Positions 8,455-17,081 of a stretch of 64,000 bases of DNA are shown piece by piece. The notes beneath the pieces were generated by a model. It was not told the DNA's origin and did no database searches. It was given only the letters and a program-made list of their open reading frames with translations. A program made the position numbers and the translations under genes. The stretch comes from Streptomyces sp. R28 (GTDB taxonomy: Bacteria > Actinomycetota > Actinomycetes > Streptomycetales > Streptomycetaceae). Positions within the stretch are counted from its first letter, which is position 1. Every line of letters starts with the position of its first letter. The stretch lies in contig NZ_CP163439.1 of NCBI RefSeq assembly GCF_041052385.1, forward strand, positions 10,653,001 to 10,717,000, in the 5' to 3' direction.

Positions 8455-9867
8455 TCACAGACCAGGAGCGAGCTTGACTGGAGCATTTTGACCGATGCCG
8501 GTAATGCCCTCCGGCAGTGCTTCGACGAGTCGGCTTTCAAGGTCTGCCAGGAATCGGATGATGTCCTCCGAGGGGACGACAGCGGTGTCCATTCTCAGGG
8601 ACAAGACGAACTCGTCCTCGTCCTGGTAAGCGTTCAGATAGAATTCCCAGTCGTCCTTTTCCAACCCTTCTCCCTCGGAGAACCGGGTCTGTGACATCAG
8701 TTCTTCCGCTTGTTCCTTGGTGATCGCTTCGAGGTCGTCGGTGCCTCGTGCCATGGACCCGAGATCCGGGAAGAACATGTTGACGGCACAGGAAAGGTCC
8801 GCCTCGGCACCATCGCTCTCGAAGACGTTCCGCAGCTTCGCCGAGATGTCGTCCGGGTTGCCCAGGCAAGACAGAGCGGCCTTCAGCACGGAGAAGTGGG
8901 TCTGCCGGATGAGCCCGTCAAGTGAGTCGGCACCCAGCTCGACACAGACGGGGAAGCTCTGCACCAAGGTGCCGGAGTAGTACTCGGTGTCCTCGTCGAA
9001 CCTGTTGTGGGCGAGCATCAGGAATCCGCAACTGTTCTGCCCGGCGGCCTTCCCCAGCAGTTCCGCCGTGCACGCGATGATCACCGAGTCGACACTCGCC
9101 CGGCAGACTCTGGACACGGCGATCGCGGCCGCGGACAGCGCCTTGGAACGCATGATGTGTTCCCTCAGACGGGGACTCTCCGGTGTGCGACGCACGGGGG
9201 GCGTGGTGCGCTGCGGGAATCTCCCCACTTCCTGTTGCCAGGCAGCCACCGCGCGGGCGGACCGCTTGATCCCCTCTCGTCCTTCCTCATACCGCGCCCG
9301 GTCGGCGGGGTGGGTCACGGGAGGTAGCTCGGGCAGGGCGGTGGCTTCCGCACGGGCCCGGAGAATCGCCTGGAGGTCGCTCGTGACCAGACGCAGCCCT
9401 GAGGCGTCCGTCGCCATGTGGAACACACCCAGGACAACGCACTTCGGCGCCCGCGCCGAGGTGACCACTGCGGCCCGGACGGATATCTCGGGAATGGTGA
9501 ACGGTGGGCCGCTGAGTTCCTGCTCCAGCAGTCGTACGGTCTCCGGGACACCTGCCTCGCCGGCCTCCCGCGCCTCCACCCTGAGCTCTCCGTCCGCCGG
9601 GACGACCTGGCGGGGCACTCCGTGCTCATCCAGGAAATACCGTGTGCGCAGCGTTTCATGGCGTCCCAGGACGGTTTCCAGAGCGGAGAGAACGACATCC
9701 AGGCCGCACCCGGCGGGGACGTCAATGCTGACTGGCCAGCCGAGGTAGCCGTAGTGCGGGGCGTGCCCGGTAAGCCCCTGCCAGATCCAGCGCTGCCCCC
9801 AGGTCAAGGGGTAAACGCCGGGGCGGTTCGTGGAGAATCTGACGCTGTGAAAAGTGGATGCGTTCAT
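8455..9867 (-). CDS. stand-alone condensation-domain protein of the beta-lysine cassette
   Basis: 470 residues, one NRPS condensation fold with no attached carrier. The C1-like start is YPLTWGQRWIWQG. The usual HHxxxDG active-site motif reads FHMATDAS (about residues 157-164): the first His is replaced, the second His and the Asp are kept, the Gly is lost. Start ATG 9867 overlaps the aminomutase stop by 4 bases (ATGA). Order and coupling with an A-T protein and an aminomutase resemble viomycin VioM-VioO-VioP, where the free C protein acylates the peptide core with beta-lysine. The same role is proposed here. The altered motif leaves catalytic competence open. Confidence 0.85.
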   Translation of the reverse strand: MNASTFHSVRFSTNRPGVYPLTWGQRWIWQGLTGHAPHYGYLGWPVSIDVPAGCGLDVVLSALETVLGRHETLRTRYFLDEHGVPRQVVPADGELRVEAREAGEAGVPETVRLLEQELSGPPFTIPEISVRAAVVTSARAPKCVVLGVFHMATDASGLRLVTSDLQAILRARAEATALPELPPVTHPADRARYEEGREGIKRSARAVAAWQQEVGRFPQRTTPPVRRTPESPRLREHIMRSKALSAAAIAVSRVCRASVDSVIIACTAELLGKAAGQNSCGFLMLAHNRFDEDTEYYSGTLVQSFPVCVELGADSLDGLIRQTHFSVLKAALSCLGNPDDISAKLRNVFESDGAEADLSCAVNMFFPDLGSMARGTDDLEAITKEQAEELMSQTRFSEGEGLEKDDWEFYLNAYQDEDEFVLSLRMDTAVVPSEDIIRFLADLESRLVEALPEGITGIGQNAPVKLAPGL

Positions 9868-11225
9868 GGTCCGTCCTGGAACAGGGGTGTATGGGCCAGG
9901 GCTTCCTCGTCCTTCCACCAGGCTCTGCCAGCCGGTGGAAGCGCGTGGATCGGGTCGAAGTAGGGGAGTCCGGCCTGTCCCCAGGTGGAAATGCCGCGTT
10001 CGCGGTCGTAGGACACGGCCTGGTGCACCCACCGCTTCCCCAGCCGTGGGACATCGCAGACCAGACGCGGAGTGGAGAAGCCGGGCAGCCAGCCCATGAT
10101 CGCGTCCTGAAGGGCCTGGGATTCGGCGAGGGTCATCCGCCAGTGCTCGGAGTGGGGCACGATGTCGCACATGTAGAAGTAGTAGGGCGTGATCCCCGGG
10201 CTGTCCGCGAGGGCGAAACACAGGTCGAGCAGGGCAGCGGGGGTGTCGTTCACGCCCCGCATCAGGACACCCTGATTGCGCACGTCTCGCAGCCCGGCTT
10301 CCAGCAGCGCGCGTGACGCCTCCGCGACCAGCGGAGTCACGGATTGGGCCGCGTTGACATGGGTGTGCAGAGCGAGGCCGCACCCCCTGCGTCTGGCGAG
10401 GGCCGCGAGCCGCTCCAGACCGCTGCGCACCTCCGGTGACAACCAGTGCTGCGGGAGCCCCGCCAAGCTCTTGGCCGCGAGCCTGATGTCGCGTATCTGC
10501 CCTGTCTCCAGCAGCGCGGTGACGAAGCCTTCCAGCTGGTGCCACGCCACGTTGGCGACGTCTCCTCCGGAGACGACGACGTCACGGATCTGCGGATTGG
10601 CCTGGATGTACTTCAGCATCGCTGCCAGGCGATCGGTGGCGTGTCCGTCGAACCGGGCTTTGACGACCTGCGGTACGGACGGCCCGACGAGGTCCATCCG
10701 CGTGCAGTGTCCGCAGTACTGCGGGCAGGTGGCTGTCAGCTCCGCCAGCACCTTGGTGGGGTAGCGGTGCGTAAGGCCCTCGGTGGCCCACATCTCCTGC
10801 TCGTGGAGCGGGTCACGCCGGGCCGTGGGATGGCTGGACCACACGCGTAGCCTGTCGGACGCCAGGGGCAGCATGTACCGGCGGACGGGGTCGGCGTAGA
10901 AGGCGTCGGTCAGACCCCCGGGGCGTCGGGGGACGGTCGACGGCACCATGGTGTTCAGCATCTGGGGAGTGAGCAGCACCGACATCGTTGCGTAGCGCTC
11001 CTGGTCGGCCAGGAGGTCCTCGTACACGCTGTCCGCCAGCCAGTCGCCCACGACGTCCCTCAGACGGCGGGCGCTTCGCACCGAGTGCGTGCGCTGCCAA
11101 CGCGGGTCACGCCATTCGCGTGCGGAGACGTCGCGCCAGCCGGGGAAGCGCGTCCAGTCGGGCTCCACCGGCTTCCTGGGCTGGTAGCAGTAGGCGTCAT
11201 CGGCCACGAGGTTAGTGCTCGCCAT
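9864..11225 (-). CDS. lysine 2,3-aminomutase-like radical SAM/PLP enzyme
   Basis: 453 residues, KamA family, expected to convert L-lysine to beta-lysine. The radical SAM cluster motif is TCPQYCGHC near residue 175 (CxxxCxxC). The probable PLP-binding lysine is in CDVPRLGKRW near residue 405. The two acidic residues that hold the substrate's distal amine in clostridial lysine aminomutase appear to be kept, in MRGVNDTP and YMCDIVPHSEH; glutamate aminomutases have other residues there. ATG 11225 overlaps the upstream A-T gene by 14 bases and its stop overlaps the condensation gene by 4, so the three are translationally coupled. Substrate assignment is by eye. Confidence 0.85.
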   Translation of the reverse strand: MASTNLVADDAYCYQPRKPVEPDWTRFPGWRDVSAREWRDPRWQRTHSVRSARRLRDVVGDWLADSVYEDLLADQERYATMSVLLTPQMLNTMVPSTVPRRPGGLTDAFYADPVRRYMLPLASDRLRVWSSHPTARRDPLHEQEMWATEGLTHRYPTKVLAELTATCPQYCGHCTRMDLVGPSVPQVVKARFDGHATDRLAAMLKYIQANPQIRDVVVSGGDVANVAWHQLEGFVTALLETGQIRDIRLAAKSLAGLPQHWLSPEVRSGLERLAALARRRGCGLALHTHVNAAQSVTPLVAEASRALLEAGLRDVRNQGVLMRGVNDTPAALLDLCFALADSPGITPYYFYMCDIVPHSEHWRMTLAESQALQDAIMGWLPGFSTPRLVCDVPRLGKRWVHQAVSYDRERGISTWGQAGLPYFDPIHALPPAGRAWWKDEEALAHTPLFQDGP

Positions 11226-13080
11226 CGTCCTGCGCCTGCCGGGCCTTGGCCACGAGAGCGGCGATCCGCTGGGGGGTGCGCTGTTCGAAGATGTCGACGA
11301 AGGTCAGCTCGACGTCGAAGCCCCGGTAGATACGGGAGATGAGCCGGGTGGCGAGCAGCGAGTCACCTCCGCCGTCGAAGAAGTCCTCCGTCACATCGAG
11401 CGGTGCGTTGAGCAGCCGACCGGCGAGGGAGGCTATCTCCGAGGCGATGGCGTCGACCGGGGACACCGCGTCCTTGGTGTTGTCGAGCATGGCGTAATCC
11501 GCCTTTCCGTTCGGGAGCATCGGTAGGGCCTCGGCGAAGGAGATCCTGCCCGGGATCATGTGTGCCGGAAGGCGTTCTGCGAGCCATGCGCCCAGCTCGG
11601 TGCCGGTCACCCCGGCGCGGGTGGAGCGCACGACGGTGGCGATCAGGCGTTGGCCGCCGTCGGGCGACGGGACACCTCGGACGGCCGCCTGACGAAGGCC
11701 CGGGTGGCCGAGCAGAGTCCGTTCCACTTCCTCGGGTTCGACCCGGAAGCCCCGGATCTTCAGCTGGCGGTCCGCTCGCCCGACGTAGGTCAACTCTCCG
11801 CCCGGTCCGCTTTCGACGAGGTCCCCGGTCCGGTACAGCCGCCCGGCCCCGGGGCCGGCGAACGGGCCGAACCGCTCGGCGGTCTCGGCCGGACGTCCCT
11901 GATAGCGGAGGGCGAGCGACGGCCCTCCGACGTACAGCTCACTGATCGTCCCGTTTCCGGTCTCCGGCCGTGGGTCTTGCGGAGCTCCGGCCGCGGGAAT
12001 CAGTACCTGACGGACGTGTGGCAGCGGAGCGCCTATGGGGACGCGGGCATCGAATGCCGGTGAACGCCCGCGGCCGCCACCGATGTCGGCCGCGTGGGTG
12101 ACCAGTACGGTCTCCGTCTGGCCGTACGTGTTGAGTAGCCGGACGTGGTCCGGTACGTGCTCGCACCACTGGCGAACGGCAGCAGCCTGGACCTCCTCGC
12201 CACCGATGACGACCAGTCGGACCGAGGGAGGCAGAGAGCGCCCTGTGACGTCCAGGTAGTCGACGACCTCCGTCCAGAAGGAGGTCGGCAGATCGATCAC
12301 CGTGACGGAGTGCGCCTCCAGCGCCGTGAACAGTCCCATGACCGATCCGTTCACGGCACGGGGATCGATCACCAGCGCTCCGCCGGTCAGCAGGACGGGG
12401 TAGATCTCCTCGCCACTGGTGTCCCAGCTCATCGACGCGAAGCTGAGCACCCGGTCCTGGGGGGAGATGTTGAACACGCCGGTCAGTGACCGGACGGAGG
12501 CCGCCAGCGCGCCGTGGGACACCACTACGCCCTTGGGTACTCCGGTGGAACCCGATGTGTGGAGGATGTAGGCGGCGTCCCCGGGGGCGAGTTCGGGGAA
12601 GCCGGGCGGTGTGTCGAGCGCGGTGTTCTCCCCGGCCGCCGTGTCCGTGTCGATGTGTGCCGGTCCCAGGTCGAGCGGCAGGGACCGCAGAGCTGAGCCG
12701 GTGCCCACCACGCTGCGGATTCCGCAGGTGTCGACCATGGCGCGGAGGCGGTCGGGCGGATGTCCACCGTCGAGCGGAACATACGCGGCGCCGACGCGAA
12801 GAATCGCGAACATGCCGACGAGTCCGCGGTACGAGCGTTCCACGGCCGCGCCCACGTGGTCGCCGGCACGCACTCCCCGTACCAGGAGCAGAGCGGCGAC
12901 CCGGTCGATGTCCGCGACGAGTGAGGCGTAGTGGTGTGTCTTGTCGGCCTCGACGACGGCGGGTGCCTGCGGAGCGAGGGCCGCGGTGCTCAGGAGCAAT
13001 GAGACGACGGATTCACCGCTGCGGTGCGCTCCGACGTGTGGGCCGGCCTCCGCTGTTGTCGCAGTGTGCTTCTCAGGCAA
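11212..13080 (-). CDS. adenylation-carrier (A-T) didomain, predicted beta-lysine activating
   Basis: 622 residues. A domain: LHTSGSTGVPKG (A3) near 180, NTYGQTE (A5) near 345, YRTGD (A7), and the catalytic lysine in LPNGKADY. The carrier domain near 570 has GGGDSLLATR with the phosphopantetheine serine. The specificity residues read by eye (235-331) are D-T-E-I-V-G-T-V-L, close to the DTE..VGT pattern I associate with beta-lysine domains such as VioO. Start TTG 13080 is chosen because GGAGGA lies 4 bases upstream and no ATG or GTG fits. It is first in the operon with the aminomutase and condensation genes. Confidence 0.88.
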   Translation of the reverse strand: MPEKHTATTAEAGPHVGAHRSGESVVSLLLSTAALAPQAPAVVEADKTHHYASLVADIDRVAALLLVRGVRAGDHVGAAVERSYRGLVGMFAILRVGAAYVPLDGGHPPDRLRAMVDTCGIRSVVGTGSALRSLPLDLGPAHIDTDTAAGENTALDTPPGFPELAPGDAAYILHTSGSTGVPKGVVVSHGALAASVRSLTGVFNISPQDRVLSFASMSWDTSGEEIYPVLLTGGALVIDPRAVNGSVMGLFTALEAHSVTVIDLPTSFWTEVVDYLDVTGRSLPPSVRLVVIGGEEVQAAAVRQWCEHVPDHVRLLNTYGQTETVLVTHAADIGGGRGRSPAFDARVPIGAPLPHVRQVLIPAAGAPQDPRPETGNGTISELYVGGPSLALRYQGRPAETAERFGPFAGPGAGRLYRTGDLVESGPGGELTYVGRADRQLKIRGFRVEPEEVERTLLGHPGLRQAAVRGVPSPDGGQRLIATVVRSTRAGVTGTELGAWLAERLPAHMIPGRISFAEALPMLPNGKADYAMLDNTKDAVSPVDAIASEIASLAGRLLNAPLDVTEDFFDGGGDSLLATRLISRIYRGFDVELTFVDIFEQRTPQRIAALVAKARQAQDDGEH

Positions 13081-13615
13081 ACGTTCCTCCAATAACCGAG
13101 GTGTGGGTTCACGAATTGCAGCGGTCCGCCCCGGGTGTCTGCCATTTGCCGGATTCGACGAAAACTTTCGAAAGTTCTGCCGTGCGCGCGAACCCTTTGA
13201 AATGTGGCCAGGTAACATTCGCATGGTTACAGAGGGGCGTCAAGGATGAATTCGCGGGACGGATTTGGCGGCCCAGAATGTCGGAGAGAAAAGTTTCGGC
13301 CACAGTCTCGTCCGGAGATGACGGGTGCCGGTGATCATTGTGGTATTTTGCTGCATGTTGTTGGGGTGCTTCGATGGGTGTCCCGCCTGGTGGACCGCCG
13401 GCCGACGGGTCGCGAAGTACCAGAATCGCGCCTATTTACCGCGATCAAAGCCGATAATCGGGGCATATCTTCTGACGCAAGACGGCCTGAAACAAGTGGT
13501 GCGATCGCCTGCAGGCCGGGAAGGATCTCGCTGCGAGTGGCCGGAACTGCGATGCTGCATTCAATCTGAATGGAATTTGCTCAAAAATTTCTCACGAGGA
13601 CGGCTTCTCTATTCG
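13081..13615. promoter_or_regulatory. divergent control region with 14-base palindrome
   Basis: 535 bases between the divergent A-T gene and the Rieske gene. It is noticeably less GC-rich than its neighbours. It contains a perfect palindrome, AACTTTCGAAAGTT (13163-13176), 83 bases upstream of the A-T start and so well placed as an operator. An open frame crossing it (from 13325) lacks family similarity and is not called. No other gene is seen. Confidence 0.5.
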
Positions 13616-14776
13616 ATGAAAAGAAGTGAATTGGTCCGGCCGGTCATCATGTCGTCCGGCGATGACCACGGCCTTCCCGGTGAGTCATACACGAGTGCCT
13701 CGGTCTTCGGCTGGGAGCTGCAGAAGCTGTGGCGGGACGGATGGGTCTGCGTCGGCCGGGCGACTCTGCTGCCCGAAACCGGCAGCCAGCGGGCGATAGA
13801 TGTCGGTGGGGTCGGCGTCCTCTTGGTGAATGATTCCTCGGGGCGGCCACGTGCCTTTCTCAATTTCTGCCGGCATCGCGGGCATGAGCTGGTCCGACCC
13901 GGGTGCGAGGTCCGGCGGTCCACCATCTGGTGCGCCTATCACGCGTGGGTCTATCGACTTGACGGCGCGCTGCGCAACGCCCCCCGTTTCGACATCGATG
14001 AAGCCGACGACCTCGGCCTCATCCCGGTGCGCTGCGCCGACTGGGGTGGCTGGCTGTTCGTCAATCTCTCTGGAACCGCGCCGGATCTCCAGGACACCGT
14101 CGGCAACCTCGACGAGATCCTGGCCCCCTACGAGACCGGCTCCCTGCGCACGACGGCGGTCAGACAGTACGACGTCGCCGCCAACTGGAAGCTGATCGTT
14201 GAGAACTACCTCGAGTGCTACCACTGCCCCAGCACACATCCTGAGCTGAGCCGGGTGCAACGGACCGAAGGCGGCGAGAACTTCGCCTCGACCGGGTTGT
14301 GGCTCGGCGGCTTCCTCGATCTTCGCAACTCGGCGGTGTCGATCTCGCTGGACGGGTCGGGGGCCGCCTGGGACTTCCCGTCCCTGGACGAGGACCGCAT
14401 CCGTCAGGTCTGCTATCACGCGCTCCTGCCCGGTCTCTTCGTCACCGCTCACCACGACTACCTGGTAACCCACCGCCTGGAGCCGCTCGACGCTGGCCGG
14501 ACCCGTGTCACCTGCGAATGGCTCTTCCCACCCGAACTGGTCTCCGCCGGCACCGACACCAGTTACGCCGTGGACTTTTGGGACCACACCAACGCCCAGG
14601 ACTGGGCCGCGTGCGAGTCAGTTCAGCGCGGAGTATCCGTACCGGGCTACGTTCCGGGGCCCCTCGCGCCGGACGAGAGCGGGCTCCGCGCGTTCCTGCG
14701 GCTCCTCGCCGAGGCATACGGGAGCGACATGCCACTGAGGGTGCCCACCGACGTGGACGAGGGAGCACGGTCGTGA
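13616..14776 (+). CDS. Rieske non-haem iron oxygenase, alpha subunit type
   Basis: 386 residues. The Rieske cluster is bound by CRHRGH near residue 85 and CAYHAWVY near 105. The mononuclear iron site shows ENYLECYHCPSTHPEL near 200 (two His four residues apart) with a likely Asp in DFWDHTNAQDW near 325. Motif spacing is that of choline- or carnitine-type mono-oxygenases. It needs a separate reductase, and none is encoded next to it. ATG 13616 is the best start; ATG 13649 is an alternative. Its stop overlaps the amine oxidase GTG by 4 bases. Probable role: hydroxylation or N-dealkylation during tailoring, substrate unknown. Confidence 0.85.
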   Translation: MKRSELVRPVIMSSGDDHGLPGESYTSASVFGWELQKLWRDGWVCVGRATLLPETGSQRAIDVGGVGVLLVNDSSGRPRAFLNFCRHRGHELVRPGCEVRRSTIWCAYHAWVYRLDGALRNAPRFDIDEADDLGLIPVRCADWGGWLFVNLSGTAPDLQDTVGNLDEILAPYETGSLRTTAVRQYDVAANWKLIVENYLECYHCPSTHPELSRVQRTEGGENFASTGLWLGGFLDLRNSAVSISLDGSGAAWDFPSLDEDRIRQVCYHALLPGLFVTAHHDYLVTHRLEPLDAGRTRVTCEWLFPPELVSAGTDTSYAVDFWDHTNAQDWAACESVQRGVSVPGYVPGPLAPDESGLRAFLRLLAEAYGSDMPLRVPTDVDEGARS

Positions 14777-16167
14777 CGGCTCCGACGCCGGTGCGCCAGA
14801 CCGATCTTGTGGTGGTCGGGGCGGGGCTATCCGGTCTCACGGCGGCAGCCGAACTGCGGGCGCACGGCAGGAACCCGCTGGTCCTGGAAGCCGACGACCG
14901 GATCGGTGGCCGGACTCTGAGCCACGTCGTCGCGGGTCAGTTCCTCGACGCGGGCGGTGCCTACACGGGCGACCGCCACAGCGAGGTACGGGCACTGGCC
15001 GCCCGGCTCGGTGTCCGCCTGCAGGCCACCGAGGCCCCAGGGAGCGCCCTCTTCGACCTGAGAGGGCGAGTGTCCCGTGCGGACAGCAGGACTCCGCCGT
15101 ACAACGCACTCGCAGTGGGCGACCTGCTCGAACTGCTGGACGATCTCGCCGTGGAGGTGGATCCCGAAGCACCGGGGGCTCATCCGGACGCGGCGGAGCT
15201 CGACCGGCAGACCGTCGCCGAGTGGGCCGACCGCCATCTCACTCACCCTGATGCCAGGTTGTTCGTCGATCTGCTCGTGGGTGAGATGCTGGCCAGCGAC
15301 TCCGACGAACTGTCCATGCTCCACCTGCTCTTCTATCTCCGGTCGGGCGGAGGAGCGCACTACTTGACGGCCTTCACGGGCGGGGCACAGCAGGACCGCT
15401 TCGTCGGAGGCGCCCACCTGTTGTGCTCCCGTCTCGCGGCGTCCCTGGACGAGCCACCCCAGGTCCGCACTCCCGTCACCGAGATCCGAACGGACCTGCC
15501 CGGACGCCGTCTGATGGTGCTCGGGCCAAACATCGCCGTGGAGTGTGCACACGCTGTCGTCGCCATCCCTCCCGGTCCTGCGGCCCGGATCGCCGTCGGA
15601 CCCGCAGAAGCCCTTCCGGGTGGGGGAAGCGGGGGCGGCCCGGCAGGGGCAAGACCGCGTGGCGGCGTGGTCAAACTCCATATCGTCTACGACCGTCCGT
15701 TCTGGACGGAAGCCGATCTGTCGGGCTGGGTGACCGCGGACCGAGGTCTGGTCAGATACCTGATCGATGACTCCGCGGGCCGTGACGGACTGGGCGTTCT
15801 CATCGCCTTCGTCACCGGATCCTGTGCGGCGACCTATGCGGCACAGCCGCTCGACAAGCGCCGGGCCGAGGTGCTCGGCTGTCTGAGCCGCTGGTTCGGA
15901 GCACCGGTCGCGCTCCCCCTGTCGTACATGGAGCAGGACTGGCGGTCCCAGCGGTTCGTCGAAGGCTGCTACGCCGCTGTGCCGGAACCCGGCTGGTGGG
16001 CGAAGAGCGGCGGAGCGGCGTTCGGCCGCCCGCCGGTCGACGACGACAGGATCGCATGGGCGGGAACCGAACGGAGTCCGGCGTTCTATGGACATCTAGA
16101 AGGAGCGGTGAGATCAGGGCGCGCCGCCGCCCGCTCGATTCTCGGCGATGACCAAGGACATGGATGA
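14773..16167 (+). CDS. flavin amine oxidase, MAO-like
   Basis: 464 residues. The N-terminal FAD-binding Rossmann motif is VVGAGLSGLTAAAEL, followed by DDRIGGRTL. The C-terminal FAD-clasping segment IAWAGTERSPAFYGHLEGAV closely matches monoamine oxidases. GGVVKLHIVYDRPFW near 300 contains the lysine conserved in the family. There is no cysteine equivalent to the covalent flavin attachment of human MAO and no C-terminal membrane anchor, so it should be soluble with non-covalent FAD. GTG 14773 overlaps the Rieske stop, and its own stop overlaps the next ATG (ATGA). It could oxidise an amine of a beta-lysine unit to an aldehyde or imine. That substrate is inference. Confidence 0.88.
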   Translation: MTAPTPVRQTDLVVVGAGLSGLTAAAELRAHGRNPLVLEADDRIGGRTLSHVVAGQFLDAGGAYTGDRHSEVRALAARLGVRLQATEAPGSALFDLRGRVSRADSRTPPYNALAVGDLLELLDDLAVEVDPEAPGAHPDAAELDRQTVAEWADRHLTHPDARLFVDLLVGEMLASDSDELSMLHLLFYLRSGGGAHYLTAFTGGAQQDRFVGGAHLLCSRLAASLDEPPQVRTPVTEIRTDLPGRRLMVLGPNIAVECAHAVVAIPPGPAARIAVGPAEALPGGGSGGGPAGARPRGGVVKLHIVYDRPFWTEADLSGWVTADRGLVRYLIDDSAGRDGLGVLIAFVTGSCAATYAAQPLDKRRAEVLGCLSRWFGAPVALPLSYMEQDWRSQRFVEGCYAAVPEPGWWAKSGGAAFGRPPVDDDRIAWAGTERSPAFYGHLEGAVRSGRAAARSILGDDQGHG

Positions 16168-17039
16168 GCGACCGCGACCCTGACGAGCCCCTGCGTTTCG
16201 GGCTCCTGCTGCCCAACGCCGGTTACTACGCGGACGCACGGCGCGTGGTTGATCTGGCCCGTGCAGCCGAGGAATCCGGATGGGACGGTGTCTTCTTCTG
16301 GGATCACCTGATGCTCGACCGTCGGTTGCGACTACCGGTCGCCGACACCTGGACGGTCGTGACCGCCGTCCTCGCCGGCACTCGGCGGATACTGAGCGGC
16401 CCGGTCGTCACTCCGCTCGCAAGCCGTCAACCGTGGAAGGTGGCCCGGGAGACGGTGACCCTGGACCACCTCTCGGAAGGCAGGCTGGTTCTGGGCGTGG
16501 GCCTGGGAGCCGCGCAGGACACGGATTTCTCGGCCTTCGGCGACGACGTGTCCCTCGCCGAGCGCGCTGCCCGCGTCGACGAGGCGCTGACGGTGATCCA
16601 GCGGTTGTGGAGCGGACAAGAGGTCTCGCAGGCCGGAGAGCGGTTCCGCCTCGACCGGGTCACCTTTCTTCCGACTCCGCTGCGACCGCCCCGCGTGCCC
16701 GTCTGGACCGCGGCCACCTGGCCGGCTCGCGGACGTGGCGCTCTGGACCGAGCGGCCCGGTGGGACGGCATAGTACCCATGGCCCGGGACCGGGCGGGCG
16801 GCCTGCGGGGGCCCACTCCGGAGGAACTGACCGCGGTACTCACCGCTGTCGGTCCGACCGAGCCCGGTTGGACCGTCGCCGTCCCCGGCCGGATGGCGCC
16901 CGCGGACACCGCGGCGGCCCGTGACTATGCGCGCGACTACCACGCCCGGGGCGCAACCTGGTGGCTGGAGTCGTTCGACCCCTGGTCGCGCGACCCCCGG
17001 GAAGCTCACGGCTGGGCGGCCCAAGGGCCACCTGGCTGA
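16164..17039 (+). CDS. LLM-class (F420-dependent) oxidoreductase
   Basis: 291 residues of the luciferase-like TIM-barrel fold. Typical segments are GLLLPNAGYY at the start, SGWDGVFFWDHL near 45, the strand end RRILSGPVVTPLASRQP near 85, and LDHLSEGRLVLGVGLGA near 115. Length and motifs fit F420H2-dependent oxidoreductases of actinobacteria, although FMN use cannot be excluded. ATG overlaps the amine oxidase stop by 4 bases, so it is the third gene of a coupled oxidation operon. It could reduce or oxidise the imine produced by the preceding amine oxidase. That pairing is speculative. Confidence 0.85.
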   Translation: MSDRDPDEPLRFGLLLPNAGYYADARRVVDLARAAEESGWDGVFFWDHLMLDRRLRLPVADTWTVVTAVLAGTRRILSGPVVTPLASRQPWKVARETVTLDHLSEGRLVLGVGLGAAQDTDFSAFGDDVSLAERAARVDEALTVIQRLWSGQEVSQAGERFRLDRVTFLPTPLRPPRVPVWTAATWPARGRGALDRAARWDGIVPMARDRAGGLRGPTPEELTAVLTAVGPTEPGWTVAVPGRMAPADTAAARDYARDYHARGATWWLESFDPWSRDPREAHGWAAQGPPG

Positions 17040-17081
17040 CTGGTGCGCACACCCCGATCCGTCCGTGCCCGCTCATTCCGA

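Noticed and set aside
9864..11225. Glutamate or arginine 2,3-aminomutase in place of lysine aminomutase
   Set aside because: Both acidic residues that bind the distal amine of lysine appear present and the adjacent A-domain code fits beta-lysine. An arginine mutase is less likely but not excluded.
13325..13615. N-terminal extension of the Rieske protein back to 13325
   Set aside because: The extra 97 residues are Cys/Gly/Arg-rich without family similarity, and Rieske oxygenases of this class begin close to the 13616 ATG.
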